Positions 1 to 9,500 of a DNA stretch of 64,000 nucleotides are shown here, piece after piece (position 1 is the first letter of the stretch; each line of letters starts with the position of its first letter). The position numbers were made by a program, and so were the translations under genes. Origin of the DNA: a candidate division FCPU426 bacterium (GTDB lineage: Bacteria; Oederibacteriota; Muellerivitia; Muellerivitales; Muellerivitaceae). The notes under the pieces are model-generated. The model saw only the letters and a list, made by a program, of their open reading frames with translations. It was not told the origin of the DNA and ran no database searches. The DNA lies in the NCBI GenBank assembly GCA_030041545.1, contig JASHNQ010000001.1, positions 1 to 64,000 of the forward strand, given 5' to 3'.

Positions 1-172
<172 letters not shown>

Positions 173-278
173 ATGTTTCATCTCTACCGCATCTTCAAAC
201 GCACGAAGGTTCAAGAAGTCGTATTTCTATCGTTCTATTAATTGCCAGTTCTGCGAATAACAGAAACTGAGATTGCTG

Positions 279-397
<119 letters not shown>

Positions 398-408
398 TTT
401 TAAAATGA

Positions 409-442
409 ACCCTGCCCCTCTAAAGAGGGGCAGGGTTTTTTA
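409..442 (+). terminator. Rho-independent terminator of the rRNA operon
   Basis: ACCCTGCCCCTC and GAGGGGCAGGGT form a perfect 12-bp stem around a short TAAA loop, followed by a T-run. It lies just after the 5S gene. The stop codon of the convergent minus-strand gene falls in its T-tract, so the hairpin separates the two units. Confidence 0.92.
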
Positions 443-2497
443 TTTTAAGCCGTTCAAATCATTCAGATCTTTTTGAATATATGGGACAACTTTATCTGTT
501 GGATCAATCTTGATGGCCTTTTCGAACATTTCTTTGGCTTTCGTTTTTTGTCCTGAGAACCAATAATCATCACCGGAAACCATATAGTAATCTAAAGCCA
601 TTTTTTTATTTATCTTACTGTTTTTCAAGAGCAAGTAGCCTTCCGCTGCATTTGCCTCTTCCTGAGCTCTCCATATATTTTCCGATATCAAGCAAATACC
701 GCAGGCACACAATTCGCCCCAGTGATCAAGGTTGTGACGGACTTTCAAATAGTTAGCCATGTTCAGATATGGGTAGGCACAAAGTTCTAGTAGAAGTTTA
801 TCTATTTGGTTTGAGCCCATTAAGTTCGGTGAAATATATCTTCCGAAAAATTCTCTTAGCAATTTTAGCGATTCGTTATCGTTGGAAAGTTTTATTGGCA
901 TAAACTGAGTCACAAGTCCGTTGGGTTTAAAGGAAGCGGCTTGGGCATGATTCAAATATCCGTTAATGAAATCTCCATTGGGAAAGGCACAATAGATGGG
1001 ATGGTCCGTTGTAGTTGATCCCGAAGAAACTTCTTGAGAAAGGTTTTTCCAATCATTCTCGGTCAAAAAGGTTGTCATTCTCAACGCCACGTCCGGTCGT
1101 TTGTGTTCCACTTCCTGCAAATAAAGAATGGAAAAATAGTCGTAATCCGATTCGGCGAAATACCTCGCGTTTTGGTTCATGGATTTCAGCGCTTCCATGC
1201 CATAGCCCCGATATAAAAACTCTTTTGTCTGGTCATCAGCGGATATGTTTTTTTGAAATGTCAGGATTGGGAGAGCTATTAAGAGAACTGGCAGGGCATA
1301 TTTAAGCCAACTGTGCTTATGGACCCAGGTGAAAAGTAAATAAATACCGGCCGAAGCCAGAAAAGCAGTCACCCAATTGACAGTGATTAGATGGTCATCC
1401 AAGTGCCAATACTCGATTGGGGAAACTTGGAGATAAAGAATATTGGCCGTGACGGTTGTCAAAAGAAGTAGAAGTAGAAAAAGTAATTCTTTTCTATGTC
1501 CGCAGCGCCAAAGCAGGAACACGCCCCAAAAAGACAAGAAGGAAAAAGCTGGGTTGAAATCGCTTCCAAAACGGTTTGAAATATAAACGCTTTTATCTTG
1601 GATGGTGGAAAGAGCGGTTGGCATAAAAGAAGCAAGAGTTTCTCTCTTGAAATAACTGATTCTAAAAAGTGATTCACAAAGATTTTTGAAAGAGAATGGG
1701 GAGCCAAAATCAAGCGCAGGGTGTAAATGGGATCGAAGAGGTAAATAAAGATAAAGGCTTAAGACGACGACGGCCATCGTTAGACAGGTTAGCCCCTTTT
1801 CCCATCCAAAATGGAAGATGGCTTTTGAAAGCTCTGAATAAGTTAAAACTCCAAAAGCAATAGGTGGAATGAGCAACATCAGGGAAGGCCAATGATTGAC
1901 TGACCCCAACGCGAAAATGAAAACGAGGAAATAAATGCAGTGGTTGTGGGCTTTTGGATAATTCTTGTTTTGAATGAGAGATTGGAAATAAAGCAGCAAA
2001 CCTAACTCTAATGCCACTTGGAAGGTATAAATTCCCCCCTTGGCGGCAAGCGATAAACTCCAATAACTTTTCGAGAAGGCGAAACAAAGGGAGCCGATAA
2101 AACAGACGAATATGATTCCGAAATGGTTAAACCTTTGGCTTGCGGTGTGGGCTAGAGAGTTTGAAAAAAACCAAAGGTTTGCAAAAAAAAGACAAACGCC
2201 TACTGCTCCAAGAAAAGCGGAGAAAAAGTTAATCGTCATGGCGGGGTTGCCGATAGGTATCAAGGCGAAAAGTCGGCCTAAGAGAGTGTAAAGGGGATAG
2301 CCGGGGGGATGGGAAACTCCCAAGGTGAAACAGGCGGTGATGGTTTCGGGAGAGTCATTCCTAAAAAGAGAAGGGTTAAGTGTCCGAATGTAAATAGCAA
2401 ATACAACCAAGAAAATAAGAGGGTAAAACCACCAGGGTGGGGTAGAAAAAGAAGAGGGTTTTTTAGAAGTTTTTGCGGCCAATATCAACCGCCTCAT
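440..2497 (-). CDS. DUF2723-family multi-pass membrane protein with C-terminal TPR tail (GT-C-like)
   Basis: The 685-residue protein starts with a short basic segment followed by many hydrophobic helices over roughly the first two thirds. Near the N-terminus it has the DUF2723 signature RNDSPETI (about residues 46-53) and HPPGYPLY (63-70). The acidic pair in the first loop is the position used by GT-C glycosyltransferases (PMT/ArnT type) as catalytic or metal site. The last ~50 residues (GQKTKAKEMFEKAIKIDP) form a TPR hairpin. The family is predicted to transfer sugars from a polyprenyl-phosphate donor on the outer face of the membrane, but substrates are unknown. It is transcribed toward the rRNA terminator and stands alone. 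The family call is firm and the enzymatic role is inferred. Confidence 0.85.
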   Translation of the reverse strand: MRRLILAAKTSKKPSSFSTPPWWFYPLIFLVVFAIYIRTLNPSLFRNDSPETITACFTLGVSHPPGYPLYTLLGRLFALIPIGNPAMTINFFSAFLGAVGVCLFFANLWFFSNSLAHTASQRFNHFGIIFVCFIGSLCFAFSKSYWSLSLAAKGGIYTFQVALELGLLLYFQSLIQNKNYPKAHNHCIYFLVFIFALGSVNHWPSLMLLIPPIAFGVLTYSELSKAIFHFGWEKGLTCLTMAVVVLSLYLYLPLRSHLHPALDFGSPFSFKNLCESLFRISYFKRETLASFMPTALSTIQDKSVYISNRFGSDFNPAFSFLSFWGVFLLWRCGHRKELLFLLLLLLTTVTANILYLQVSPIEYWHLDDHLITVNWVTAFLASAGIYLLFTWVHKHSWLKYALPVLLIALPILTFQKNISADDQTKEFLYRGYGMEALKSMNQNARYFAESDYDYFSILYLQEVEHKRPDVALRMTTFLTENDWKNLSQEVSSGSTTTDHPIYCAFPNGDFINGYLNHAQAASFKPNGLVTQFMPIKLSNDNESLKLLREFFGRYISPNLMGSNQIDKLLLELCAYPYLNMANYLKVRHNLDHWGELCACGICLISENIWRAQEEANAAEGYLLLKNSKINKKMALDYYMVSGDDYWFSGQKTKAKEMFEKAIKIDPTDKVVPYIQKDLNDLNGLK

Positions 2498-2558
2498 TGG
2501 GAAGAAGGTGTACTAGAATGTTTTAAGAATTTTATTGCATTGAGACTTGGATTGAACA

Positions 2559-2690
2559 ATGAAAAAGCCAAAACCCAAGAAAACCCGCAAAGTTTGGGTC
2601 ATCAAACCCCAATCCCGTGTCCGAACCTCCAGCAAGCGGCAAATCTTGGATAAGATAAAATCAAGGGAAATACGGGAATCATGGCGTTAA
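2559..2690 (+). CDS. Possible 43-residue basic peptide, doubtful
   Basis: An ATG-initiated frame encodes a very Lys/Arg-rich peptide (MKKPKPKKTRKVWVIKPQSR then 23 more residues ending in WR). No clear ribosome-binding site precedes it and I recognise no family. It overlaps the start of another open segment in a different frame (2659-2826), so both may be debris of one decayed gene. It sits between a divergent membrane-protein gene and korA. Confidence 0.25.
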   Translation: MKKPKPKKTRKVWVIKPQSRVRTSSKRQILDKIKSREIRESWR

Positions 2691-2826
2691 TATAGCTCAA
2701 CATGATGCAGATCATGCTTGGGGAAAAGGGTTAGATTATAAAGGGACTTGGCATGTCAAATGGCGGAGAGAACAAGGAAATAGTTTAATCGAATTGTCTT
2801 TTAGGCCTGAAACTCGTATATTTTAA
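2659..2826 (+). pseudogene. Start-less open segment, probable 3' remnant of a lost gene
   Basis: From a stop at 2656 to a TAA at 2824 the frame encodes 55 residues, including AQHDADHAWGKGLDYKGTWH and ending FRPETRIF, with no start codon. The composition looks like real protein rather than random translation, so it may be the C-terminal end of a gene whose 5' part was deleted. The putative korA promoter overlaps its end. I do not recognise the family. Confidence 0.3.
2794..2822 (+). promoter_or_regulatory. Candidate sigma70 promoter for korAB
   Basis: TTGTCT (2794-2799), a 17-nt spacer and TATATT (2817-2822) give a reasonable -35/-10 pair about 60 nt upstream of the korA ATG. This is pattern evidence only. 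Confidence 0.45.
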
Positions 2827-2880
2827 CCGGACGAGAAACGTTTTGCGTGTTTTTTTCCATCCCCTCCGTAGGAGTTGAAA

Positions 2881-4749
2881 ATGAAAGTCGTGAATGAAGT
2901 GAACTGGATGATCGGTGGGCCCCAGGGAACCGGTGTTGATTCTTCCGCCAATTTGTTTTCCCAGGCTTGCGCTTCCGCAGGCCTTTGGGTCTTCGGGAAA
3001 CGCGAGTACCACTCCAACATCAAGGGTAAGCATAGTTACTTCCAAGTTCGGGTTTCGGACAAGCCCATCCACAGCCACGTGGACGATGTCCACATCCTGG
3101 CCACCTTCGAGGACTCCACGGCCCGCCTCCACGCGCATGAAGTGGTGAAGGGCGGAGCGCTCATTTACGATCCCACGAAGATTACCTTGGATGATTTGAA
3201 CTTGAAATCGGGCGTTATCACCCTGCCGATCGATTTCAATTCCGTTATCCGCCACGTGGCGGAAGTTACCGGCATGGAATATGGCACTTTGTCCCTCATG
3301 AAAAATACCATCGCGGTGGCCGCTTCCATGGCGCTTTTACGCATGGACATCTCCAATATGGAAGAAACCTTGGCCCGCATGTACACCGGCCGCAAAGCCA
3401 AGCTGGTGGCCCCCAACGTGGCCGCTTCGAAGAAGGCCTATGAGGCGGTGGATGCCCTCCCGGATGAGATGCACGACCAATTCCCCTATCATTTAGAGCC
3501 GCAAAAAAACACCCCCAAGCGCCTCCTCATTAACGGCGCCCAGGCCAATTCTCTGGGCAAATTAAAGGCGGGATGCCGCTACCAAACTTACTACCCCATC
3601 AGCCCAGCCACGGACGAAAGCAACTTTTTGGAAAGCCATCCGGAATATGGCATCGCAGTGGTGCAATGCGAGGATGAGATCGCCGCCATCGATATGGCCT
3701 TGGGCGCGGCCACTACGGGCGTCCGTGCCTCCACCGCCACTTCGGGGCCCGGCTTCTGCCTGATGGCCGAGGGCCTGGGATGGGGTGGAATGAACGAAGT
3801 GCCCATCGTCCTATTCGACTACCAGCGTGGCGGCCCGTCCACGGGTCTACCGACTCGCCACGAGCAGGGCGACTTGATGTTCGCGGCCTTTGGGGGACAC
3901 GGGGAATACCCCCGATTGGTCATGGCGCCCGCTACGATCAACGACCATTTTCACTTGGCCTTCGAATCCTTTAATTACGCCGACAAATTCCAGACGCCTG
4001 TCATTATCCTGAACGACAAATTCCTCACCCACAGCCTTGAAACGATTTCGCCCTTCAAGGAAAACAGCCTAGTGATCGATCGCGGACGACTGGCCACCCA
4101 GCCGGAGTTGGAGGCAGCCATAGCTGACGGAAAGGGTTTCCCCCGCTTCCGGCCCGATCCCAAGACAGTCCTTTCTCCCAGGCCCTATCCTGGACAAGAG
4201 GGAAGTCCCTATTGGATGACGGGCGATGAGCACGATGACTACGGCCATATCACCGAAAACCCGGAAAATCGCCGTAAAATGCACGAGAAGCGCATGGCCA
4301 AATACCGGCTCATGCTGGAACAAATCCCCGAGGACCGCCAGTTCAGCTTTCACGGTGATCCCAACGCCGATATCACCCTCGTGTGCTGGGGCTCCACCTT
4401 CGGGGCGCTGGAGGACGCCCTTCCGCTCTTGAAGGAGAGGGGGATTAACGCCAACTTCCTCCACCTGCGGATGCTGAATCCCTTTCCGATTTCCGCCGAG
4501 AAATTCCTGAGGAAGGCCAAAAAGCTGGTGATGGTGGAGAACAACTGGGGTACCCAGTTGGGACACCTGATCCGGATGAGTACGGGTATCTTTATTCCTG
4601 CCCAGATCGTTAAATACACGGGCCGGCCCATGTCGCTGAACGAGATTTTAGACTCGGTTGAAAAAATCCATAAAAAACAAGTCGCGCCGGAAATGGATCC
4701 GCTGACCGGACAATCGATAGAAAAGGTGGTGTTGACCTATGGTCTCTAA
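2881..4749 (+). CDS. korA: 2-oxoacid:ferredoxin oxidoreductase, fused gamma-alpha subunit
   Basis: This 622-residue subunit is a two-domain fusion. Residues ~1-190 form the gamma domain, with GGPQGTGVDS near the N-terminus. From ~200 onward comes the alpha (pyrimidine-binding) domain, with YYPISPATDES, the TSGPGFCLM segment and RGGPSTGLPTRHEQGDL. It forms the heteromer that oxidatively decarboxylates 2-oxoglutarate (or a related 2-oxoacid) with CoA to acyl-CoA, CO2 and reduced ferredoxin, or runs in reverse. A TTG lies 6 nt earlier, but AGGAG at 2870-2874 abuts it, so the ATG at 2881 with a 6-nt spacing is preferred. It overlaps the beta-subunit gene by 11 nt, so translation is probably coupled. 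Substrate choice (2-oxoglutarate versus pyruvate) is inferred from the two-subunit architecture. Confidence 0.93.
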   Translation: MKVVNEVNWMIGGPQGTGVDSSANLFSQACASAGLWVFGKREYHSNIKGKHSYFQVRVSDKPIHSHVDDVHILATFEDSTARLHAHEVVKGGALIYDPTKITLDDLNLKSGVITLPIDFNSVIRHVAEVTGMEYGTLSLMKNTIAVAASMALLRMDISNMEETLARMYTGRKAKLVAPNVAASKKAYEAVDALPDEMHDQFPYHLEPQKNTPKRLLINGAQANSLGKLKAGCRYQTYYPISPATDESNFLESHPEYGIAVVQCEDEIAAIDMALGAATTGVRASTATSGPGFCLMAEGLGWGGMNEVPIVLFDYQRGGPSTGLPTRHEQGDLMFAAFGGHGEYPRLVMAPATINDHFHLAFESFNYADKFQTPVIILNDKFLTHSLETISPFKENSLVIDRGRLATQPELEAAIADGKGFPRFRPDPKTVLSPRPYPGQEGSPYWMTGDEHDDYGHITENPENRRKMHEKRMAKYRLMLEQIPEDRQFSFHGDPNADITLVCWGSTFGALEDALPLLKERGINANFLHLRMLNPFPISAEKFLRKAKKLVMVENNWGTQLGHLIRMSTGIFIPAQIVKYTGRPMSLNEILDSVEKIHKKQVAPEMDPLTGQSIEKVVLTYGL

Positions 4750-5722
4750 GCTCCAAACGCCGTTAACGGTTACAGCTTATAAAAGCGACGTCCATAACGA
4801 CTGGTGCCCGGGATGCGGCGATTTCGGTATCTTGCAGGCCATTCAGCAATCCTGCGCAGAACTGGCCCTGCCGCCCTGGGAAACCATGGTCTTCGCCGGC
4901 ATCGGCTGTTCGGGGAAGGTATTCAACTACATGGCATCCCACGGGGTGCACACCCTGCATGGCCGTGTGCTTCCTTTCGCGGTGGGCGCCAAGATCGCGA
5001 ATCCGGATCTAGAAGTCGTCGCGGTGGGTGGTGATGGCGATGGATACGGGATCGGAGCGGGCCATTTCGTGCATGCGGGCCGCCGCAATGTGGACATGGC
5101 CTATATCGTGATGACCAATGAGGTTTACGGCCTGACCAAGGGCCAGGCTTCTCCCACGCTGGGCCGTGGCCAGCAGACTAAGTCCCTGCCGCTTCCCAAC
5201 ACCAACGACGCTATCCAACCGCTGGCCCTGGCCTTGAGCTCGGGTTATACCTGGATCGGCCGCAGCTATGCCTTCGACGGGCGGCATTTGAAGGAGATGA
5301 TCAAGAAAGCCATTGAGCATAAGGGGATGGCCCTTTTGGACGTGCTTCAACCCTGCCCGACCTTCAACGATCTGCACACGGCGGAGTGGTTCAATAAGAA
5401 GGTCAAGGTGGAGGGTGAGACCAACATGGTTTCCCGAATCTTCAACGTTAACGAAGTGGGCCATGATGGTTCGGTCAAAGACCCCACTAACCTGGACGAG
5501 GTGACGGATAAGCAGAAGAAGGCCTTCGAGATGGCCCACCATCATGGTGAGCGAATTCCGGTAGGGGTGTTTTACGAAATCAAGCTGCCCACCTACACGG
5601 AACGCATGCAGGCCCAGGCGCCGATGCTCAAGAAGTATTCGCCGGCACGTATTCCTTATGAGGACGCGAGCCATTTGCCGACGACGGATCTTTCCAAGAC
5701 CTACGAAGAGTTTTTGTTTTAA
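4739..5722 (+). CDS. korB: 2-oxoacid:ferredoxin oxidoreductase, beta (TPP-binding) subunit
   Basis: The 327-residue thiamine-diphosphate subunit has the CxxC pair in WCPGCGDFG (Cys23, Cys26) and a third conserved Cys in GIGCSGKVFNY, which with a downstream Cys ligate the 4Fe-4S cluster. VGGDGDGYGIGAGHF followed by TNEVYGLTKGQ matches the TPP-binding GDG...N motif. With KorA it makes a two-gene enzyme, and no separate delta ferredoxin subunit gene is adjacent. It is followed by a strong terminator, so korAB is a bicistronic unit. It is a likely source of reduced ferredoxin for the Nuo complex encoded later in the window (inference). Confidence 0.94.
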   Translation: MVSKLQTPLTVTAYKSDVHNDWCPGCGDFGILQAIQQSCAELALPPWETMVFAGIGCSGKVFNYMASHGVHTLHGRVLPFAVGAKIANPDLEVVAVGGDGDGYGIGAGHFVHAGRRNVDMAYIVMTNEVYGLTKGQASPTLGRGQQTKSLPLPNTNDAIQPLALALSSGYTWIGRSYAFDGRHLKEMIKKAIEHKGMALLDVLQPCPTFNDLHTAEWFNKKVKVEGETNMVSRIFNVNEVGHDGSVKDPTNLDEVTDKQKKAFEMAHHHGERIPVGVFYEIKLPTYTERMQAQAPMLKKYSPARIPYEDASHLPTTDLSKTYEEFLF

Positions 5723-5734
5723 TCATAAAACCCC

Positions 5735-5771
5735 AAAAGCCCGGATCCCGGCCTGGGATCCGGGCTTTTTT
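5735..5771 (+). terminator. Rho-independent terminator after korB
   Basis: AAAAGCCCGGATCCC and GGGATCCGGGCTTTTTT form a long GC-rich hairpin around GGCCT with a U-tract, beginning 12 nt after the korB stop codon. Confidence 0.92.
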
Positions 5772-5869
5772 ATTTGTGGGAAAAGTGGCTGAACCTAGTG
5801 GCATTTGGTAAAGTTGTTGGCTGGATGTTCGAAAGAGCTTGAGAAAAGCCACTAGGACAAGGGCGGTTT

Positions 5870-6250
5870 ATGGACTTCAATTTACCAAAGGTTACCTCTT
5901 TCCTTTGCTGCAACAACATTTTGCAGGATGTGATGACCAAGAATTATGAACTGCGGGGCGCTTTCCAGGGCTTCAGCCCCCCGGCTTATCCTTGGGGCGC
6001 CGAGTTCATGACCTTTTCCCGCTTTTTTTACGATGGCACCGGGGAGTTCCAGGTCGATATATCGCTTTACAATGAGAAGGGTGAAAAGATATCCGACAGC
6101 ATCCCGCGGAAAATACAATTTGCCGGGGAATTCCCCATGCATGACCTCATTACGACATGGCGCATCTTGTTTCCCAGCAATGGGGCCTATGTTTTCAAGG
6201 TTTTTTGCAACAACCTCAATATGGGGGAATTCCGACTTTATTGCCGATAA
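5870..6250 (+). CDS. Hypothetical protein, predicted beta-rich (DUF6941-like)
   Basis: This 126-residue protein has no signal peptide or membrane helix. It begins MDFNLPKVTSFLCCNNILQD and carries alternating short beta-type segments, including a central FDGxGEFQVDISLYNEKGE-like stretch and a terminal GEFRLYC. The pattern resembles small beta-sandwich proteins of the DUF6941 type, but I cannot confirm the match. The upstream Shine-Dalgarno is weak. It sits alone between the korB terminator and the giant membrane gene. The following 262 nt hold no gene, only a perfect 10-bp palindrome at 6421-6430. No function is proposed. Confidence 0.6.
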   Translation: MDFNLPKVTSFLCCNNILQDVMTKNYELRGAFQGFSPPAYPWGAEFMTFSRFFYDGTGEFQVDISLYNEKGEKISDSIPRKIQFAGEFPMHDLITTWRILFPSNGAYVFKVFCNNLNMGEFRLYCR

Positions 6251-6512
6251 GAAGGATTTTACCGGCTTTTTGAAAGTTTGCTTTGCCGGGTGGATAAGTT
6301 ATACTGGCCGCCGTTTATCAGAGGCCAATTGGAATATTCTTAAAGCCCGATAAATATTTTCAGTCCCTAACCCGGACGAGCCGGAATCAACGAGAAGAGT
6401 ATCCTCAAGGTTTAGTGGCGAACCCGGGTTTCATAACGCCGGTCCCTTAGGTCGGGAAATTTTCGTTGTTTTATTTAAAATTTCACGACTAAGGGATTGA
6501 AAAGGAAAAGAA

Positions 6513-9500
6513 GTGGGGAAGAAAGTTCAAAGCCCTCTTGCCGCCTTTGGGTTTCAAAAGCCCCTTCTTTGGCTCCTCCTGATCACCCTCCTTGGCGGCG
6601 CTTTCCGATTTTACAATCCCGATTGGGACCTCCAACATTCCTTCCACCCTGATGAACGGAATATCCTTGGCCAAACGGCCGGGATCCAAGCGTCCACCGG
6701 CTATAAGGTCACCTTTTTCGCCTACGGCCAACTCCCAGTCTACCTTTACCGTGCCACGGGCGAACTTCTCTCGACCCCCTCTTTTATTTGGAACCTTTGC
6801 CGGGGAAATGAGGGCTTGGCCCAATGGCTTTATTGGTTCGTTTTGGCCTTGGCCTTTGGAACCGCCATTTGGTTTTTTTCGAGGGAGAAATGGTCGCTTT
6901 ATTCCTTCGGGGCATCGGCTTTCCTCTGGGCTTGCCTCTTGCTTTTCAAGTTTTTCGGGATTTTTTCCATTTGGTTCGACCAACTCATCGATTTTCCGCT
7001 AAAGGCCGCCACCTTCTTGGTGGCGATGGTGGCTTCTTTCGGTTTTTCGCTTTGGATCGCCAAGGAATTGGAATGGGAATGGTCTGACACCCCCTTTTAT
7101 TCGGCGGCCGGGGCCACCTTTGCCTTTGGAATCCTGCCGATTTTCCTGCCCAATCCCGTGGCCCGCGTCTTTGGCTTGTTTTTGTTCACTTTTTTGGTGG
7201 CCGGTTTGGCCCTTTGGTGGGCCTGGACCTCCCGGTGGGGCAGGACGATTTTAGGTTTTTTCTCACTTTGGGCCATTTTTGCCTCCTTCAATCACGCGGG
7301 CCGACAGTACAGCGGTTATGGGGAATGCATGATCATCGGCCGCGTTTGGGCGGCGGCCTTTTCCACGGCCACGATTGCCGCGGTTTATTTACTGGTGAAG
7401 AAGATTTACCAGAACATCGGCATGGCCCTACTGGCTTCCGCCTGTTTCACCTTCGCGGTCGTCAGCATCGAGCAGGCGCATTACTGCATCGTTGAATCCT
7501 TCATCACCTTCCTGCTGGTAGTGACGGCGCTTTGCGCCTGGGAACTCTTCCGAAAGGGGGATTGGAAGAGCTACCTCGTGGCGGGGGCCGTCTTTGGCCT
7601 GTCCATGGCGGCAAAAACAAGTTCCCTTTATTACCTTTTCATGATTTTGACCGCCCATTTGGCATTGCTTTCCCGAAAATCCGCCAAGGAGTGGGAAAAG
7701 GAAGACGGGCGGTTGGGCGACAACGAAGGGCTTTATACCGCTTTGGCCGGTGTTTCCCTTGCGGCTTTACTGGGCGCCTTCCTCATGGTGGGATGGAAAT
7801 TAAAGGGAGTGATGGATGATCTTTTTCATTACGATCCCAAGATAGGTTTTGCCATCTGGCTTTTGCTTTTTGCGTTTTTAGCGTACCTTGGGATCGTTTT
7901 AACGGTTTGGGGCATTCTGGAATTCAGGGTTCTTCGGGCTCAGATGCCCCAATGGATCAAATTGGTGGCGGCGGGCGGGTTGGCGTTCTTTCTCTTCTGC
8001 CTTTTCTCTCCCTGGTCCCTCTTGGACTTCAACGGATTCATGATTTCCCAGAACTACGAGTGGCATACAGTTTCCATCGCGGACGCTTGTTATGTCCTTC
8101 AATTTAAGGATACACCCCGTTATCTCTTTCAATTAGAAAACCTTATGAGCGTGGAGCTCTGGTGGCCCCTCGGGATCGCGGCAGTTTTGGGAGCGGGTTG
8201 GGTCTTAGCCCGCTTCGTGTCCAAGCTTCTAAATCCTATACGGCATGGTTATCTCTTGCCTTTGCCTTTCACTCGAGGCAGGGGCTGGGCTTTTTCCCTC
8301 CCCGATCTCCTTCTCTTGAGTTGGTTCATTCCCTATTTCGGCTTTATCGGGGCATGGAACACCAAGTTTGTCCGTTATATGGTTCCTTTGATACCGGTCT
8401 TTTGCATCTTTGGGGCACGCTTATTTGGGGATTTCGTGGAATGGGCCAAACGCCTTTCTTGGGGGAAATGGCTAAAAACCGTCCTGGGAATCCTCATCGT
8501 GGGCCCCAGCTTTTTTTATTCCCTCGCCTATATGCACGTTTACACGCATCCCCATCCCTGGATCGATGCCTCGGTTTGGATCGCCAAGAACGTCCAACCG
8601 GGCGCAGTGATTGCAACGGACATGTGGGACGACGGCCTCCCCCAGGACCTTTCCCCCCAGCAGGACCCACGCTTAGAAAGGCCGGTCAGCCCCGGCCAGT
8701 ATGGCCACGTGGACGTGGATGTCTATTCCCCCATGGGAAACGGCCTTTCGGACGACAACGACACCAAGAAAAATTATTACGCCAATACCCTTCAAAAGGC
8801 CGATTACATCAGCCTGGCCACCAAGAAGCTCTGGTACACGCTGGTGGATTGCACGCCTGAGTTCCGCCCCCATGGGTTTAATCTTTATCCCGTGACCTCC
8901 CGGTATTTCCGGCTGCTTTGGTCGGGCCTTTTAGGCTACAAGATGGTCGGCGAATTCCACAATTTCCCCACCTTTCTAGGCTGGGTTCATCCCGACGACA
9001 TGGCAGAGGAATCCTTTTCGGTTTACGACCATCCCACGGTTTACCTTTTTAAAAAGGTCGAGGACGTGCCCCGCGACCAAATCCTGAAATTGCTGAGTTC
9101 GGATGACTACGTTAAGGGCATCAACCGGGACATCATGCGTACCATCACGCCGGACAACGTGGATGCCTTCATTTCCCAGCGCCACCAGTATTTGGAGGAT
9201 CACGGGCTTTTAGCCCAGTTGGAGGCGGCAGCCCCCACGGTTACGGCTGCCATCCCCCAGCCAACACCAGAAATTCCATTCCAACGCATAAATCCGGCCA
9301 AGAAGTCGGCTGTGCCAGCCCCGGCGGTTGAACCAACCCCGGAGATCAAGGTCGAAGCGCCGACTACCGTGCCGGGCCCGCCTGACGCCAAAACCCTGCA
9401 GGTTCTCCAGGATTACGCTAAAAATCCAGTGATTGAAAGCGATGTGACCCAATCCGCTGCCACTCCGGAGGACGGCTTCTTCTATCAGCTGCGGGCCTGG

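Noticed and set aside
173-278. 23S-5S spacer checked for a tRNA gene
   Set aside because: No cloverleaf or T-loop GTTCGA-type motif is present in a tRNA context.
6416-6441. Palindrome AACCCGGGTT with GGCG/CGCC flanks upstream of the giant gene, considered as an operator or riboswitch
   Set aside because: The pairing is short, there is no match to a known riboswitch core, and no promoter is aligned with it. Chance in GC-rich DNA is likely.
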